Notes: generated by a model not told the origin, from the letters alone. A DNA stretch of 64,000 nucleotides from Opitutaceae bacterium (GCA_030693515.1 JAUYAK010000093.1:99325-163324), one strand, 5' to 3'; shown: positions 18,578 through 27,977, counted from the first letter of the stretch. Translations and numbers: made by a program.

Positions 18578-21500
18578 ACGACCACCCGTGGATTCTTCCG
18601 CTCGCCGCGGCCCACGATGCGGCGCTCGTCGGCGGCAAAGCCGCCAGCCTCTCGCGCCTCATCAACGCCGGCCTGCCCGTGCCGCCCGGCTTCGCGCTCA
18701 CCACGGCGGCGTTCGAAGCGTGGCGCGACGCCGGTCGCGACGCGATCCCGGCGGAGATCCTCGCGGCCCTGCTCGCCGCCTACCGCGCGCTCGGTGACGT
18801 GACCGTCGCCGTCCGTTCCTCCGCCACCGCGGAGGATGGCGCCGCCATGTCGATGGCCGGCCAATACGAGACGATCCTCGGCGTGCGCGGCGCGGCGGAG
18901 TTGCAGGACGCCGTGCGCCGTTGCTGGCATGCCTCCAACTCCGAGCGCGTCACCGGCTACCTCGCTGGCCACGCCGTCGCCGCCGAATCCGTTTCCCTGG
19001 CGCTCGTCGTGCAGCGTCTCGTGCCTGCCGATGCCGCCGGCGTCCTCTTCACGGCCAACCCGCGCAACGGCCGCCGCCGCGAGATGCTCCTCGAGGCCGC
19101 CTGGGGCCTCGGCGAAGCCGTCGTATCCGGGAAGGTCCAGCCCGACATCCTCGTGCTCGATCGCGACACCGGCGACGTGCGCGAAGCCGTCATCGCGGAA
19201 AAATCCGCCGTCTTCGACAGCTCCTCCGGTGCCTTGCGTCCGCTCGCCGGAGCCGCGCGCACCGCTCCGGTGCTCACCACGGGCGACGTCCACGTGCTCG
19301 CCGACCTCGGCCGCCGAATCGAGACTCTTTACGGCGCACCCCAGGACATCGAGTGGGCGTTGCACGAGGGCCGCGCGTTCATCCTCCAATCCCGCCCCAT
19401 CACCACGCTCGCCGCCGTCGCAGCGCAAGATGCCGTGCTCGGCGATACCCGCGCCCGCCTGCTCGCCGCCCTCGACGCCGGCCGCGGCCCGTGGGTCGAG
19501 CACAACCTCGGCGAAACCGCCCCGCGCCCCACGCCACTCACCTGGAGCGTGCTCCAGCGCTTCATGTCCGGCTCCGGCGGCTATGGAAAACTTCTGCGCG
19601 AGATCGGTTTCACGCCGGGACCCGTCGTCGCGCACGACGGTTTCCTCGAGCTCATCGGCGGTCGGATCTACCTTGATGTGGCCCGCGCGCCCGAGATGTT
19701 CGGTGAAAAATTTCCGTTTCGCTACGACCTGGAAAAACTCCGCGCGGACCCCGCCGCCGCCGGCGGTCCGCCCACCATTCCACACGGCTCGATGCGCGCG
19801 CTGGGACGCGCCAGCCGGCTCGTCGCCGCGGTCGGCCGCCGCCTCGACACGCTCGCGGTCGATCTCGATCACCGGCTCGCCTCGGAGATCATTCCGGCCT
19901 TTGACGCGTGGGTCGCCGAAGAAAAAAAGCTCGATCTCAGCGCCCTCACCCCGGCCGGGTGGGGCGAACTCTGGCACGCCCGCGAACAGCGCACGATGGA
20001 CCAGTTTGCGCCGCAGTCGCTGTTGCCGAGCATGCTCTGCGTGCTCGCGACCGATCGGTTGAGGCAGTTTCTCGCCGCGCATTTCTGGACGGAGGATTCC
20101 GACGCCCTGCTCGCCACGCTGTCCGTCCCGTCGCGCCCCGACGCCACCTTGCGTTCCAATTCCGGCCTCCGCGAAGTCGCCGAGGGCCGGCTGCCGCTTG
20201 AGCGCTGGCTCGCCGACTTCGGTCATCGCGCCCCCGAAGAGTTCGAACTCGCCACGCCCCGCTGGTCGGACCGTCCTGCCACCATAGCGACCCTCGCTGG
20301 CCATTGGCGCGGGCAAGAGGATCCTGCGGCCAAACACGCCGCCCGCGAGCACGCCGCGCAGGCGCACCTCGCACGCCTCACCGCGCGTCTCTCCGCCGCT
20401 GACGCCGCGGCCCTGCGCGCCCACGTCTCGCTGCTCGCTCGCTTTCTGCCCTACCGCGAGGACGGCAAGCATCACCTCATGCTCGGCTACGGCCTCCTGC
20501 GCGATCTCGCGCTGGAAGCGGGCCGCAGGCTTTGGCTCGGCGAGAAAATTTTTCTGCTCACGCAACCGGAAATCGCGCACGCGTTGCGCACCGGCTACGC
20601 GCCGCACGCCCTGCTCGCAGAGCGCCGACTGCGCCGCGCTGCGGAGGAAAAGCTCATCACACCTCCGCTGATCACACGGGCCGAGGCTGAAACGTTCGGC
20701 GCACCGCCGCCCATCGACGCCGCTGCCGAACAGTGGCCGGCGCTGCCGCTCGCCAGCGGCCGGGCATCCGGTCCCGTGCGCGTCCTCTCCGCCCCGGATC
20801 AGCTTCCCGCCGGCGAACGCGGCTTCGTCCTCGTCTGCACCACGACCGACACTGGCTGGACTCCCCTCTTCGCCAGCGCCGCCGCCGTCATCGTCGAGTG
20901 CGGCGGCAGTCTCTCGCACGGTGCCGTGGTCGCGCGCGAGATGGGCGTGCCCGCGGTCACGCTGCCCGGCGCCACCCGCCTTTTCCGCGACGGCGAGATC
21001 GTCACCGTCGACGGTCGCCAGGGCCAGGTCGCACGCGGCGCTGCTCATATCACCCCGAGTTCATCGTCCGATGCCGCGCCGCTCGCGCGCGAACAACTCC
21101 CGCCACCGCCCGGCCCCGGCGAGGCGCGCTCCGCCCGCTGGCGCCGGATCGGATTCATCGGCTGGGGGCTTTTCCTCGCTGCGTTTTTTCTGCTGCCGCC
21201 CGCGTGGCTGCACGACCCGGTTATCCAAGGGCTCGATCGGCTGCTCTGGCCGTTGGTCGCCGCGTGGGGCAAAGCCGCCACAGTCGCTTTTGTCGCGGCC
21301 GTCACCGCCACGCTCACACTCGTCGGCCAGCGCGTGCTCAACGACCACGCGCGCCTAGTCGCCGCGAAGCAACGCTGGCAGCGACTGCAGGCCGAGGCCG
21401 CGCCTCTTCCCCTTGATGCTCCGCGCCGGGCCCGCCTCTCAGCCGCGTCAGCCGGCGTGCAGGCGCGACTCACCCTCGCGTCCTTCACTCCGCTCGCGCT

Positions 21501-22176
21501 CCTCCTCGGCCCGATGGTGATTTCCTTCATGTGGCTCACCGAGCGCATCGATCCCGCGGTTTGGAATCCCGCGCCCGGCAGTCGCGCCGAGATCGTCGCG
21601 CTCATCGCCGGCGACCACACGCAACCCGTGTCGCTCGATCTGCCTGAGGGCCTGCGCTTCGCCAGCCACAGTTCACCGGCGCAGAAACTCCCACTCATCC
21701 GCCCGACGCTCGAAGGGCTGCTTCAGCGCTGGCAGGCCGCGCCGACGGATGACACCTTGCCGTGGGATGTGCGCGCCGCCGCGAAGCGCACGCGCTCGGA
21801 CCTGCTCGCTGATCTCCAAGCCTATCTCGCGCGCCCGATTCCGCCGCAGCCGCTCGCGTGGACCGTCGAGCTTCCCGCGGATAAATCCGGCGCTTTCCCC
21901 ATCACCCTGCGCACCGCCGGCGCCACGCCCGCCACGCTGACGCTCGTGGCGGGCGATTCCGCTCCGCCCGCGCCACGCGCGCTGGAGCCGAGTGACTCCG
22001 GCCTCGTGCGCGCCTTGAGCGTCGATTACCGCGAAGCCCGCGTGCGCGGTGATCGCATCTTCTGGGCGCCCTTCGCGTCCCTCGGCTGGTCGTGGGACGC
22101 CGGCTGGCTCGGCGTCTATCTCGCGGTGTATCTGCCCCTCATGTTTATCCTGCGGCTCGGGTTGCGCCTTCCCTGA
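18574..22176 (+). CDS. PEP-synthase-like phosphotransferase fused to a DUF106/EMC3-like membrane domain
   Basis: 1200 residues. Residues 1-280 are a PPDK/PEP-synthase ATP-binding domain (VGGKAASLSRL, VAVRSSATAEDGAAMSMAGQ, ending FILQSRPITTL). A middle domain (about 300-720) has ETAPRPTPLTWS and GHRAPEEFELATPRW, as in rifampin-phosphotransferase-like enzymes. A phosphohistidine swivel domain follows (about 725-825; catalytic His782 in GGSLSHGAVVAREMGVPAV). After a Pro-rich linker come hydrophobic segments at about 859-878, 897-918 and 968-990. A basic coiled stretch lies at 920-960 and a final segment at 1170-1197 (GWLGVYLAVYLPLMFILRL), an order that resembles DUF106/EMC3/TMCO1 of the Oxa1 superfamily. 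The ATG choice gives a 4-base overlap with the PQQ gene. The phosphate acceptor is unknown; the membrane assignment is from motif reading only. Confidence 0.8.
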   Translation: MNDHPWILPLAAAHDAALVGGKAASLSRLINAGLPVPPGFALTTAAFEAWRDAGRDAIPAEILAALLAAYRALGDVTVAVRSSATAEDGAAMSMAGQYETILGVRGAAELQDAVRRCWHASNSERVTGYLAGHAVAAESVSLALVVQRLVPADAAGVLFTANPRNGRRREMLLEAAWGLGEAVVSGKVQPDILVLDRDTGDVREAVIAEKSAVFDSSSGALRPLAGAARTAPVLTTGDVHVLADLGRRIETLYGAPQDIEWALHEGRAFILQSRPITTLAAVAAQDAVLGDTRARLLAALDAGRGPWVEHNLGETAPRPTPLTWSVLQRFMSGSGGYGKLLREIGFTPGPVVAHDGFLELIGGRIYLDVARAPEMFGEKFPFRYDLEKLRADPAAAGGPPTIPHGSMRALGRASRLVAAVGRRLDTLAVDLDHRLASEIIPAFDAWVAEEKKLDLSALTPAGWGELWHAREQRTMDQFAPQSLLPSMLCVLATDRLRQFLAAHFWTEDSDALLATLSVPSRPDATLRSNSGLREVAEGRLPLERWLADFGHRAPEEFELATPRWSDRPATIATLAGHWRGQEDPAAKHAAREHAAQAHLARLTARLSAADAAALRAHVSLLARFLPYREDGKHHLMLGYGLLRDLALEAGRRLWLGEKIFLLTQPEIAHALRTGYAPHALLAERRLRRAAEEKLITPPLITRAEAETFGAPPPIDAAAEQWPALPLASGRASGPVRVLSAPDQLPAGERGFVLVCTTTDTGWTPLFASAAAVIVECGGSLSHGAVVAREMGVPAVTLPGATRLFRDGEIVTVDGRQGQVARGAAHITPSSSSDAAPLAREQLPPPPGPGEARSARWRRIGFIGWGLFLAAFFLLPPAWLHDPVIQGLDRLLWPLVAAWGKAATVAFVAAVTATLTLVGQRVLNDHARLVAAKQRWQRLQAEAAPLPLDAPRRARLSAASAGVQARLTLASFTPLALLLGPMVISFMWLTERIDPAVWNPAPGSRAEIVALIAGDHTQPVSLDLPEGLRFASHSSPAQKLPLIRPTLEGLLQRWQAAPTDDTLPWDVRAAAKRTRSDLLADLQAYLARPIPPQPLAWTVELPADKSGAFPITLRTAGATPATLTLVAGDSAPPAPRALEPSDSGLVRALSVDYREARVRGDRIFWAPFASLGWSWDAGWLGVYLAVYLPLMFILRLGLRLP

Positions 22177-22190
22177 CTCCTTTTCCCACC

Positions 22191-22592
22191 ATGAAACACC
22201 AAGGCCTCGACCATTTCGCGATCTGCGTGCCGTCCACCGAGGACGCGCTGAAAATCTGGCGTGACCAACTCGGCTTCCCGGTCGTGTGCAGCGAAGTCGT
22301 CAACGGCGGCGTGGTCCGCCTCACGCACCTCGACCTCGGCAACACGCACCTGCAACTCGTCGAGCCGCTCACGCCGGATCATCCGCTGCAGGCTTGGCTG
22401 GCGAAGAACGGTCCGGGGCTCCACCACTTTTGTTTCAAAGTGGATGACGTCGGCGTTTCTCAGGCCGAGCTGGTCGCCGCCGGTCTCGCACCCGCCACCC
22501 CGCCGCCCCACCAAGGCACGCAGGGCAAACGCGCCCTCTTCCTCGCCAAGGCCGCGACGCAAAACGTGCAGGTCGAGGTCACCGGCCCATGA
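22191..22592 (+). CDS. VOC/glyoxalase-fold protein, methylmalonyl-CoA-epimerase-like
   Basis: 133 residues of the vicinal-oxygen-chelate fold. GLDHFAICVPSTEDAL, THLQLVEPL and GLHHFCFKVDDV contain metal-ligand histidines and the glutamate seen in methylmalonyl-CoA epimerase and glyoxalase I. It starts at ATG 22191 after CCTTTTCCCACC, 14 bases behind the fusion gene, and overlaps the next gene by 4 bases. A cobalamin adenosyltransferase at 41339 could belong with a methylmalonyl-CoA pathway, but no mutase is in the window; another small-molecule role is equally possible. Confidence 0.8.
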   Translation: MKHQGLDHFAICVPSTEDALKIWRDQLGFPVVCSEVVNGGVVRLTHLDLGNTHLQLVEPLTPDHPLQAWLAKNGPGLHHFCFKVDDVGVSQAELVAAGLAPATPPPHQGTQGKRALFLAKAATQNVQVEVTGP

Positions 22593-24661
22593 TTGCTCCC
22601 ATGAACACTCATCCACTCCGTCTCCGCGCGCTCGCCTTATTCCGCACCATGCTGGGCCTGGGCCTGGCGATTATTTGCGGCGCTCCTAAACTGTCCGCCG
22701 CCGACCAACCCGCGCGCACGACCACCGTCGCGATCCGCGGTGGGGATTTCCTTCTCAATGGCCGGCCGACCTACGAAGGCCGCACCTGGCGCGGCCACCG
22801 GGTCGAAGGCCTGCTGATGAACAACCGCGTCGTCCAAGGCACCTTCGACGATCTCAATCCGGAGACCGTCAAACGCTGGGCCTATCCCGACACCGGCCGC
22901 TGGGACACCGAGCGCAACAATCGCGAGTTCCTCGCGGCCATGCCCGGATGGAAAGCCCACGGTGTGCTCGGCTTCACGGTGAATTTCCAGGGCGGCTCGC
23001 CCGAGGGCTACTCCAAGGACCAGCCTTGGGAGAATCATCCTTTCAACCCGGATGGCTCGCTCCGCCCCGCGTTCATGGACCGGATGAAACGGATCCTCGA
23101 CGAGGCGGACCGCCTCGGGATGGTCCCGATCGTCGGCTATTTCTATTTCGGCCAGTCGGGCCGCCTGCAAACCGACGAAAATGCCATCCGCGCCACCGAT
23201 ACCCTCACGCAATGGCTCCTCGCCGGCGGCTGGAAGAACCTGCTCGTCGAGATCAACAACGAGTCGAATCCGAAATACAATCCGCCGATCCTGCGTCCTG
23301 ATCGGGTGCACGAATTGATCGCGCGCGTGCGAGACACCCGCGCCGCCGACGGCCGCCGCCTCCTCGTCGGCACGTCATTCCCCGTGGCCGTGATGCCGAC
23401 CTTCGAGGCGATGCGCGCCTCCGATTTCATGCTGCTGCACGGCAACGCGTTCAAGACCTCGGCGGAACTCGTCGCCAAAATCCGCGCCACCCGCGCGCTC
23501 GATCCCTCGCGCGTGATTCCGATCCTCGTCAACGAGGACGATCATTACGACTTTGAGGCCGACGACGGCCGCCTCGCCGCGTCCGTCGCCGAACACGTGT
23601 CGTGGGGTTGGTTCGACTGGCGCCGCCAAGGCGAGGCGTTCGACGAAGGCTACCAATCGCTGCCTACGAACTGGGGCCTGAGTTCGGCCCGCAAGCGGGC
23701 CTTCCACGCCAAGGTCGCCGAGATCACCGGCACCGCGCCCACGTGGCGGACCGTCGAGACGCGCGGCAAGCCCCACGCCCGCCACGAAGCCGCCTTCGTC
23801 GGCCTCGGCTCCAAGCTCTATCTCCTCGGCGGCCGGCGCATTCAGCCCGTGGACATCTACGATCCCGCCACCCACGCGTGGGCCGTGGGGAAGGCCCCGC
23901 CCGTCGAGACGCACCACTTTCAACCCGTCGTGTGGGAAAATAAAATCTGGCTGCCCGGCGCGATGACTGGCGCCTTCCCTCGTGAGCAGGCCCTCGCGCA
24001 AATTCCCATCTACGATCCCGCCGCCGACGCGTGGAGCCAGGGTCCGGCGCTGCCGGCCGATCGCCGCCGCGGCGGCTCCGGCGCGGTGATTCACGACAGC
24101 AAGCTCTACGTCGTCTGCGGCATCATCAACGGCCACTGGGACGGCCACGTCGCCTGGCTCGACGTGCTCGACCTCAAGACCCACCAATGGTCCCGCCTCC
24201 CCGACGCCCCGCGCGCCCGCGATCATTTCCAGGCCGCCATCATCGATGGCAGAATCTACGTGGCCGGCGGCCGGCGTTCCTCCGCCGCGACCAAGCAGGT
24301 CTTCGAGCTCACAATCCCGGAGGTCGATGTCTTCGACCTCGCCAGTCGGAAGTGGTCCACGTTACCGGCCCCTGCCGGAAATCTGCCGCATCTCCGCGCC
24401 GGCACGATGAGTCTCGGCGTCGGTCCGTTGCTCCTCGTCGCGGGAGGCGAGAGCGTCACGCAGCCCCACGCCTACACCGAGGTCGAGGCGCTCGACACCC
24501 GCACGGGCACGTGGAGCACCTTCGCCCGTTTCGCCCGCGGGCGTCACGGCAGCGGCCTCGTGCGCCTCGACGACACGCTCTACGTTGCCGCCGGCAGCGG
24601 CAGTCGTGGTGGTAAACCCGAACTCGATTCGCTAGAGTCCTTCACCCTGCCGAGCCGCTAG
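22589..24661 (+). CDS. Predicted glycoside hydrolase fused to a Kelch propeller
   Basis: 690 residues. A signal or anchor (about 13-38) is followed by a barrel domain (about 45-375) clearly paralogous to the 9770 gene. Shared stretches include FLLNGRPTYEGRTWRG, GTFDDLNPETVKRWAYPDTG and QGGSPEGYS. The catalytic-type Glu residues are retained at 225 (EINNESN) and 316 (VNEDDHYDFE). Residues about 385-690 are Kelch repeats with Gly-Gly pairs and spaced Trp (LYLLGGRRIQ, LYVVCGIING, IYVAGGRRSS, LLLVAGGESV). Kelch propellers bind sugars in galactose oxidase, so this half may bind substrate. A second ATG at 22601 is an alternative start. Confidence 0.72.
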   Translation: MIAPMNTHPLRLRALALFRTMLGLGLAIICGAPKLSAADQPARTTTVAIRGGDFLLNGRPTYEGRTWRGHRVEGLLMNNRVVQGTFDDLNPETVKRWAYPDTGRWDTERNNREFLAAMPGWKAHGVLGFTVNFQGGSPEGYSKDQPWENHPFNPDGSLRPAFMDRMKRILDEADRLGMVPIVGYFYFGQSGRLQTDENAIRATDTLTQWLLAGGWKNLLVEINNESNPKYNPPILRPDRVHELIARVRDTRAADGRRLLVGTSFPVAVMPTFEAMRASDFMLLHGNAFKTSAELVAKIRATRALDPSRVIPILVNEDDHYDFEADDGRLAASVAEHVSWGWFDWRRQGEAFDEGYQSLPTNWGLSSARKRAFHAKVAEITGTAPTWRTVETRGKPHARHEAAFVGLGSKLYLLGGRRIQPVDIYDPATHAWAVGKAPPVETHHFQPVVWENKIWLPGAMTGAFPREQALAQIPIYDPAADAWSQGPALPADRRRGGSGAVIHDSKLYVVCGIINGHWDGHVAWLDVLDLKTHQWSRLPDAPRARDHFQAAIIDGRIYVAGGRRSSAATKQVFELTIPEVDVFDLASRKWSTLPAPAGNLPHLRAGTMSLGVGPLLLVAGGESVTQPHAYTEVEALDTRTGTWSTFARFARGRHGSGLVRLDDTLYVAAGSGSRGGKPELDSLESFTLPSR

Positions 24662-24701
24662 AGCCCGGCCCCACCATTCCCCAAAACAATCCAACTATTC
24701 C

Positions 24702-27074
24702 ATGAAAACCAAACACCTCATGACTGTCGCCGCATGGGTGGCCTTCGTCGCGCTCACCCGCCTGGGCGCCGCCTCCGCTGCGGTGCCCACAAGTGGCGTC
24801 GTCACCGCCGCCTCGCTCAAGCTCGACGGCACCGGCTACTACCTCGACAAAGGCAAGTGGGCCGCGATCAACCCCAACAATCACAAGGAAGCCGCCGTCA
24901 CCTTCACCGCCCCCGCCGCCAACGGCCGCTACCGCGTCACGCTCCACGTGGTCGGCGAGAACGACGGCAATTCCTCCTACGAGGTTCTCCTCGGCGGCCG
25001 CAGCCTCGGTCAGTTCACGAGTCCCCCGAGCAAGGAGATGTTCGAGGAAGGCCCGGCCTTTGCGAAGACTTGGAGCGACGTCGCCGTCAACGAAGGCGAG
25101 TCCGTCGAAGTCCGCGCCCGCATCGGCTCCAACGATGGGAAGGAATTCAGCCGCGCCCGCTGGTCGCAAATTGTCTTCGCCGCCGAACAGGCCGATCCCG
25201 GCAAGGAAGTCGCCCGCCTCGATCTCGCTGCGAAGCAAAAAACCGCCGCCCGCCGGCCCGTCGCCCGCCAGCCGCATGGCAACGGCACCGTCACGATCTC
25301 CGGCGAGCTGAAGGCCTGGCACAAGGTCACGCTCAATCTCGCCGGTCCGTTTGCCGCCGAGACCGACACCGGGCCCAATCCCTTCACCGACCTCGCGCTC
25401 AACGTCACCTTCACGCACGAGTCCGGCGCGCCCCGCTACACCGTGCCCGGCTACTTTGCCGCTGATGGCCGCGCCGCCGAGACCTCCGCCACCGCCGGCA
25501 CCGTGTGGCGCGCCCACCTCTCGCCGGACAAGCCGGGCAAGTGGAACTACCGGGTCTCATTCACCCAAGGCCCGGCGGCGGCCACCGCCGCCGGCGGCCG
25601 CGCCCTCGCGCCCTTTGACGGCAAGACCGGCACCTTCACCGTCGCCGCCTCCGACAAGACCGGCCGCGACTTCCGCGCCCATGGCCGCCTCGTGCAGCGC
25701 GGCCACTACCTGCACCACGCCGGCACCGGCACGGTGTTTCTCAAGGCCGGGCCCGACGCCCCCGAGACGATGCTGGCGTATGCCGACATCGACGACACGA
25801 TTGCCCTGAAGAAAAACGTCCCGCTGAAAACTTGGGCACCCCATGTCGGCGACTGGCGCGCGGGGGACCCGACGTGGCAGGGTGGCAAAGGCAAGGGCCT
25901 CATCGGAGGTCTCAACTACCTCGCCGCGAAAGGTCTGAACGCTTTTTCTTTCCTCACCTACAACGCCGCCGGCGACGGCGACAACATCTGGCCCTTCATC
26001 TCCCGCGACGAGAAATTTCACTACGACTGCTCCAAGCTCGACCAGTGGGGCATCATCTTCGACCACGCGACCAAGCTCGGCCTCTTCCTGCATTTCAAAC
26101 TGCAGGAAAATGAAAACGACGACGAGCGCCTCGGCGCCCAGCGCACGCCCGGCAAACTCCCCGAGGCCCTCGACGGCGGCGCGACCGGCCCCGAGCGCAA
26201 ACTCTACCTGCGCGAATTGATCGCGCGCTTCGGCCACGCCCTCGCGCTCAACTGGAATCTCGGCGAGGAAAACACCCAGAGCACCGAGGAGCAGGTCGCC
26301 ATGGCCGGCTACATCCGCGCCACCGATCCCTACGCCCACCTCATCGTCGTCCACACCTTTCCCAACCAGCAAGATCGCGTCTACGTTGCGCTGCTCGCGG
26401 TGCCATCGGCCCTCTCGGGTGCCTCGGTGCAAAACTCCTGGAGCGCCGCGCACGCCCGCACTGTTAAGTGGGTGCGCGCCTCTGCCGCCGCCGGACGGCC
26501 ATGGGTCGTCAACCAGGACGAGCAAGGCTCCGCCGCCCTCGGCGTGCCGCCCGATCCCGGCTACCAAGGCTATGCCGGAAAGTCGAAGGACGGAAAGGAC
26601 GTCGGCTACGATCTCCACTCAATCCGCCAGAGCACACTCTGGGGCACGCTCCTGGCCGGCGGTGGCGGGGTGGAATACTACTTCGGCTACCAGCTCCCCG
26701 AAAACGACCTCATCTGCGAAGACTTCCGCAGCCGCGACCGCTCCTGGGATTACTGCAGTATCGCGCTCGAGTTTTTCCGGCGTGAGAAAATCCCGGTCGA
26801 GAAGATGGCCAATGCCGACGAACTCGTCGGCAATCTGAAACACGACAACTCCATCTACTGCCTCGCGCAGACCGGCGAGCTCTACCTCGTCTATCTGCCG
26901 AAAGGCGGCACCGCCTCCCTCGATCTCGCGGCGGCCCCGGGCAGCTTCAACGTCTCGTGGTTCAACCCCCGCGAAGGCGGCGCGCTGCAAACCGGCGGGA
27001 AAGTCACCGGCGGCGCCAAGGCCACCCTCACCGCCCCCGGCACCGACGACTGGCTCGCCGTCGTGCGGCGGTAG
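24702..27074 (+). CDS. Secreted DUF5060-containing glycosidase
   Basis: 790 residues: signal peptide (about 1-27), a carbohydrate-binding-like beta-sandwich (about 30-165, RYRVTLHVVGENDGNSSYEV), DUF5060 (about 200-325, AWHKVTLNLAGPFA), a TIM-barrel catalytic domain (about 340-690) and a C-terminal collagen-binding-type strand domain (YLVYLPKGGTASLDL, FNVSWFNPREGG). In the barrel NLGEENTQST supplies the Glu after strand 4 and VNQDEQGSA a later acidic residue. This order is seen in Planctomycetota and Verrucomicrobiota enzymes related to apiosidase-like DUF4038 proteins. It probably hydrolyses a plant or algal polysaccharide outside the cytoplasm. Confidence 0.82.
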   Translation: MKTKHLMTVAAWVAFVALTRLGAASAAVPTSGVVTAASLKLDGTGYYLDKGKWAAINPNNHKEAAVTFTAPAANGRYRVTLHVVGENDGNSSYEVLLGGRSLGQFTSPPSKEMFEEGPAFAKTWSDVAVNEGESVEVRARIGSNDGKEFSRARWSQIVFAAEQADPGKEVARLDLAAKQKTAARRPVARQPHGNGTVTISGELKAWHKVTLNLAGPFAAETDTGPNPFTDLALNVTFTHESGAPRYTVPGYFAADGRAAETSATAGTVWRAHLSPDKPGKWNYRVSFTQGPAAATAAGGRALAPFDGKTGTFTVAASDKTGRDFRAHGRLVQRGHYLHHAGTGTVFLKAGPDAPETMLAYADIDDTIALKKNVPLKTWAPHVGDWRAGDPTWQGGKGKGLIGGLNYLAAKGLNAFSFLTYNAAGDGDNIWPFISRDEKFHYDCSKLDQWGIIFDHATKLGLFLHFKLQENENDDERLGAQRTPGKLPEALDGGATGPERKLYLRELIARFGHALALNWNLGEENTQSTEEQVAMAGYIRATDPYAHLIVVHTFPNQQDRVYVALLAVPSALSGASVQNSWSAAHARTVKWVRASAAAGRPWVVNQDEQGSAALGVPPDPGYQGYAGKSKDGKDVGYDLHSIRQSTLWGTLLAGGGGVEYYFGYQLPENDLICEDFRSRDRSWDYCSIALEFFRREKIPVEKMANADELVGNLKHDNSIYCLAQTGELYLVYLPKGGTASLDLAAAPGSFNVSWFNPREGGALQTGGKVTGGAKATLTAPGTDDWLAVVRR

Positions 27075-27144
27075 TTGATGGCATCCCGGCGCGAGCGACG
27101 AATTCCCCTTCTCGCCTGCGCTTAGAACCGTTAGGCAGTGCGGC

Positions 27145-27918
27145 ATGACTTGCCGCCTGCCCCTGCTACTCTTCCTCTGCGTCACCGCCGCCTCGGCGGC
27201 CGCGCCCGTCACGCTGCGCGTGATGAGCTACAACATCCACCACGCCGAGGGCCTCGACGGGAAACTCGACCTTGAGCGCATCGCCCAGGTTATCACCGAT
27301 GCCAAGGCTGACCTCGTCGGCCTCCAGGAAGTGGACCGCGGCGTCGCCCGCACGCAGCAACGCGACCTGCCGGCCGAGTTGGCCAGGCTCACCGGCCTCA
27401 CGGTGCAGTTCGACAAAAACATCGCCCACCAAGGCGGCGACTACGGCAACGCCGTGCTCACGCGCTTCCCCATCAAACGCGCGAGCAACACCCACCTGAA
27501 ATCTTTCGCCAACGGCGAGCAGCGCGGCGTCCAGCAAGTCGTCCTCGATGTGCACGGCCGCGAAGTCCTCTTCCTCAACACCCACCTCGACGCCCGCCGC
27601 GACCCCGCCGAGCGCGAGCACAGCGCCACCGAACTGCGCGCCATCGTCCAAGCCGCGGGTGCGATGCCCGTGATCCTCGTCGGCGATTTCAACGCCGCGC
27701 CCGATGCCAAAGCCATCGCCACCGTCCGCGAATTCCTCACCGATGCCTGGACGGTCGTGAGCAAGGAGCCCGGTTTCACGATCCCCGTGAAAAAGCCCAA
27801 CAAGCGGATCGATTTCATCTGGATCACGCCCGCCTCGATCACACCCGTGCAGATGAACGTGCCCTACTCCGAGGCCTCCGATCACCTGCCGATTGTCGCG
27901 GAACTGCGGCTGAAGTGA
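27145..27918 (+). CDS. Secreted endonuclease/exonuclease/phosphatase-family hydrolase
   Basis: 257 residues with a signal peptide (about 1-20). The EEP fold motifs appear in order: VMSYNIHH, LVGLQEVDRG (metal Glu), LNTHLDARRD, VGDFNAAPDA (catalytic Asp-Asn) and the final SDHLPIVAEL (Asp-His). Family members cleave phosphodiesters in DNA, inositol phosphates or phospholipids; an exported form may scavenge phosphate or degrade extracellular DNA. It closes the co-directional run that began at 4949, 70 bases after the DUF5060 gene. Confidence 0.87.
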   Translation: MTCRLPLLLFLCVTAASAAAPVTLRVMSYNIHHAEGLDGKLDLERIAQVITDAKADLVGLQEVDRGVARTQQRDLPAELARLTGLTVQFDKNIAHQGGDYGNAVLTRFPIKRASNTHLKSFANGEQRGVQQVVLDVHGREVLFLNTHLDARRDPAEREHSATELRAIVQAAGAMPVILVGDFNAAPDAKAIATVREFLTDAWTVVSKEPGFTIPVKKPNKRIDFIWITPASITPVQMNVPYSEASDHLPIVAELRLK

Positions 27919-27977
27919 AGAACGCGGCTCATATCAACGTCGCATGATTTGCGACTGTAGCAACAAGGGCCTCAGCT

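Noticed and set aside
18550..21048. 832-codon minus-strand frame opposite the PEP-synthase-like gene
   Set aside because: Antisense shadow with biased composition; no signal or motifs.
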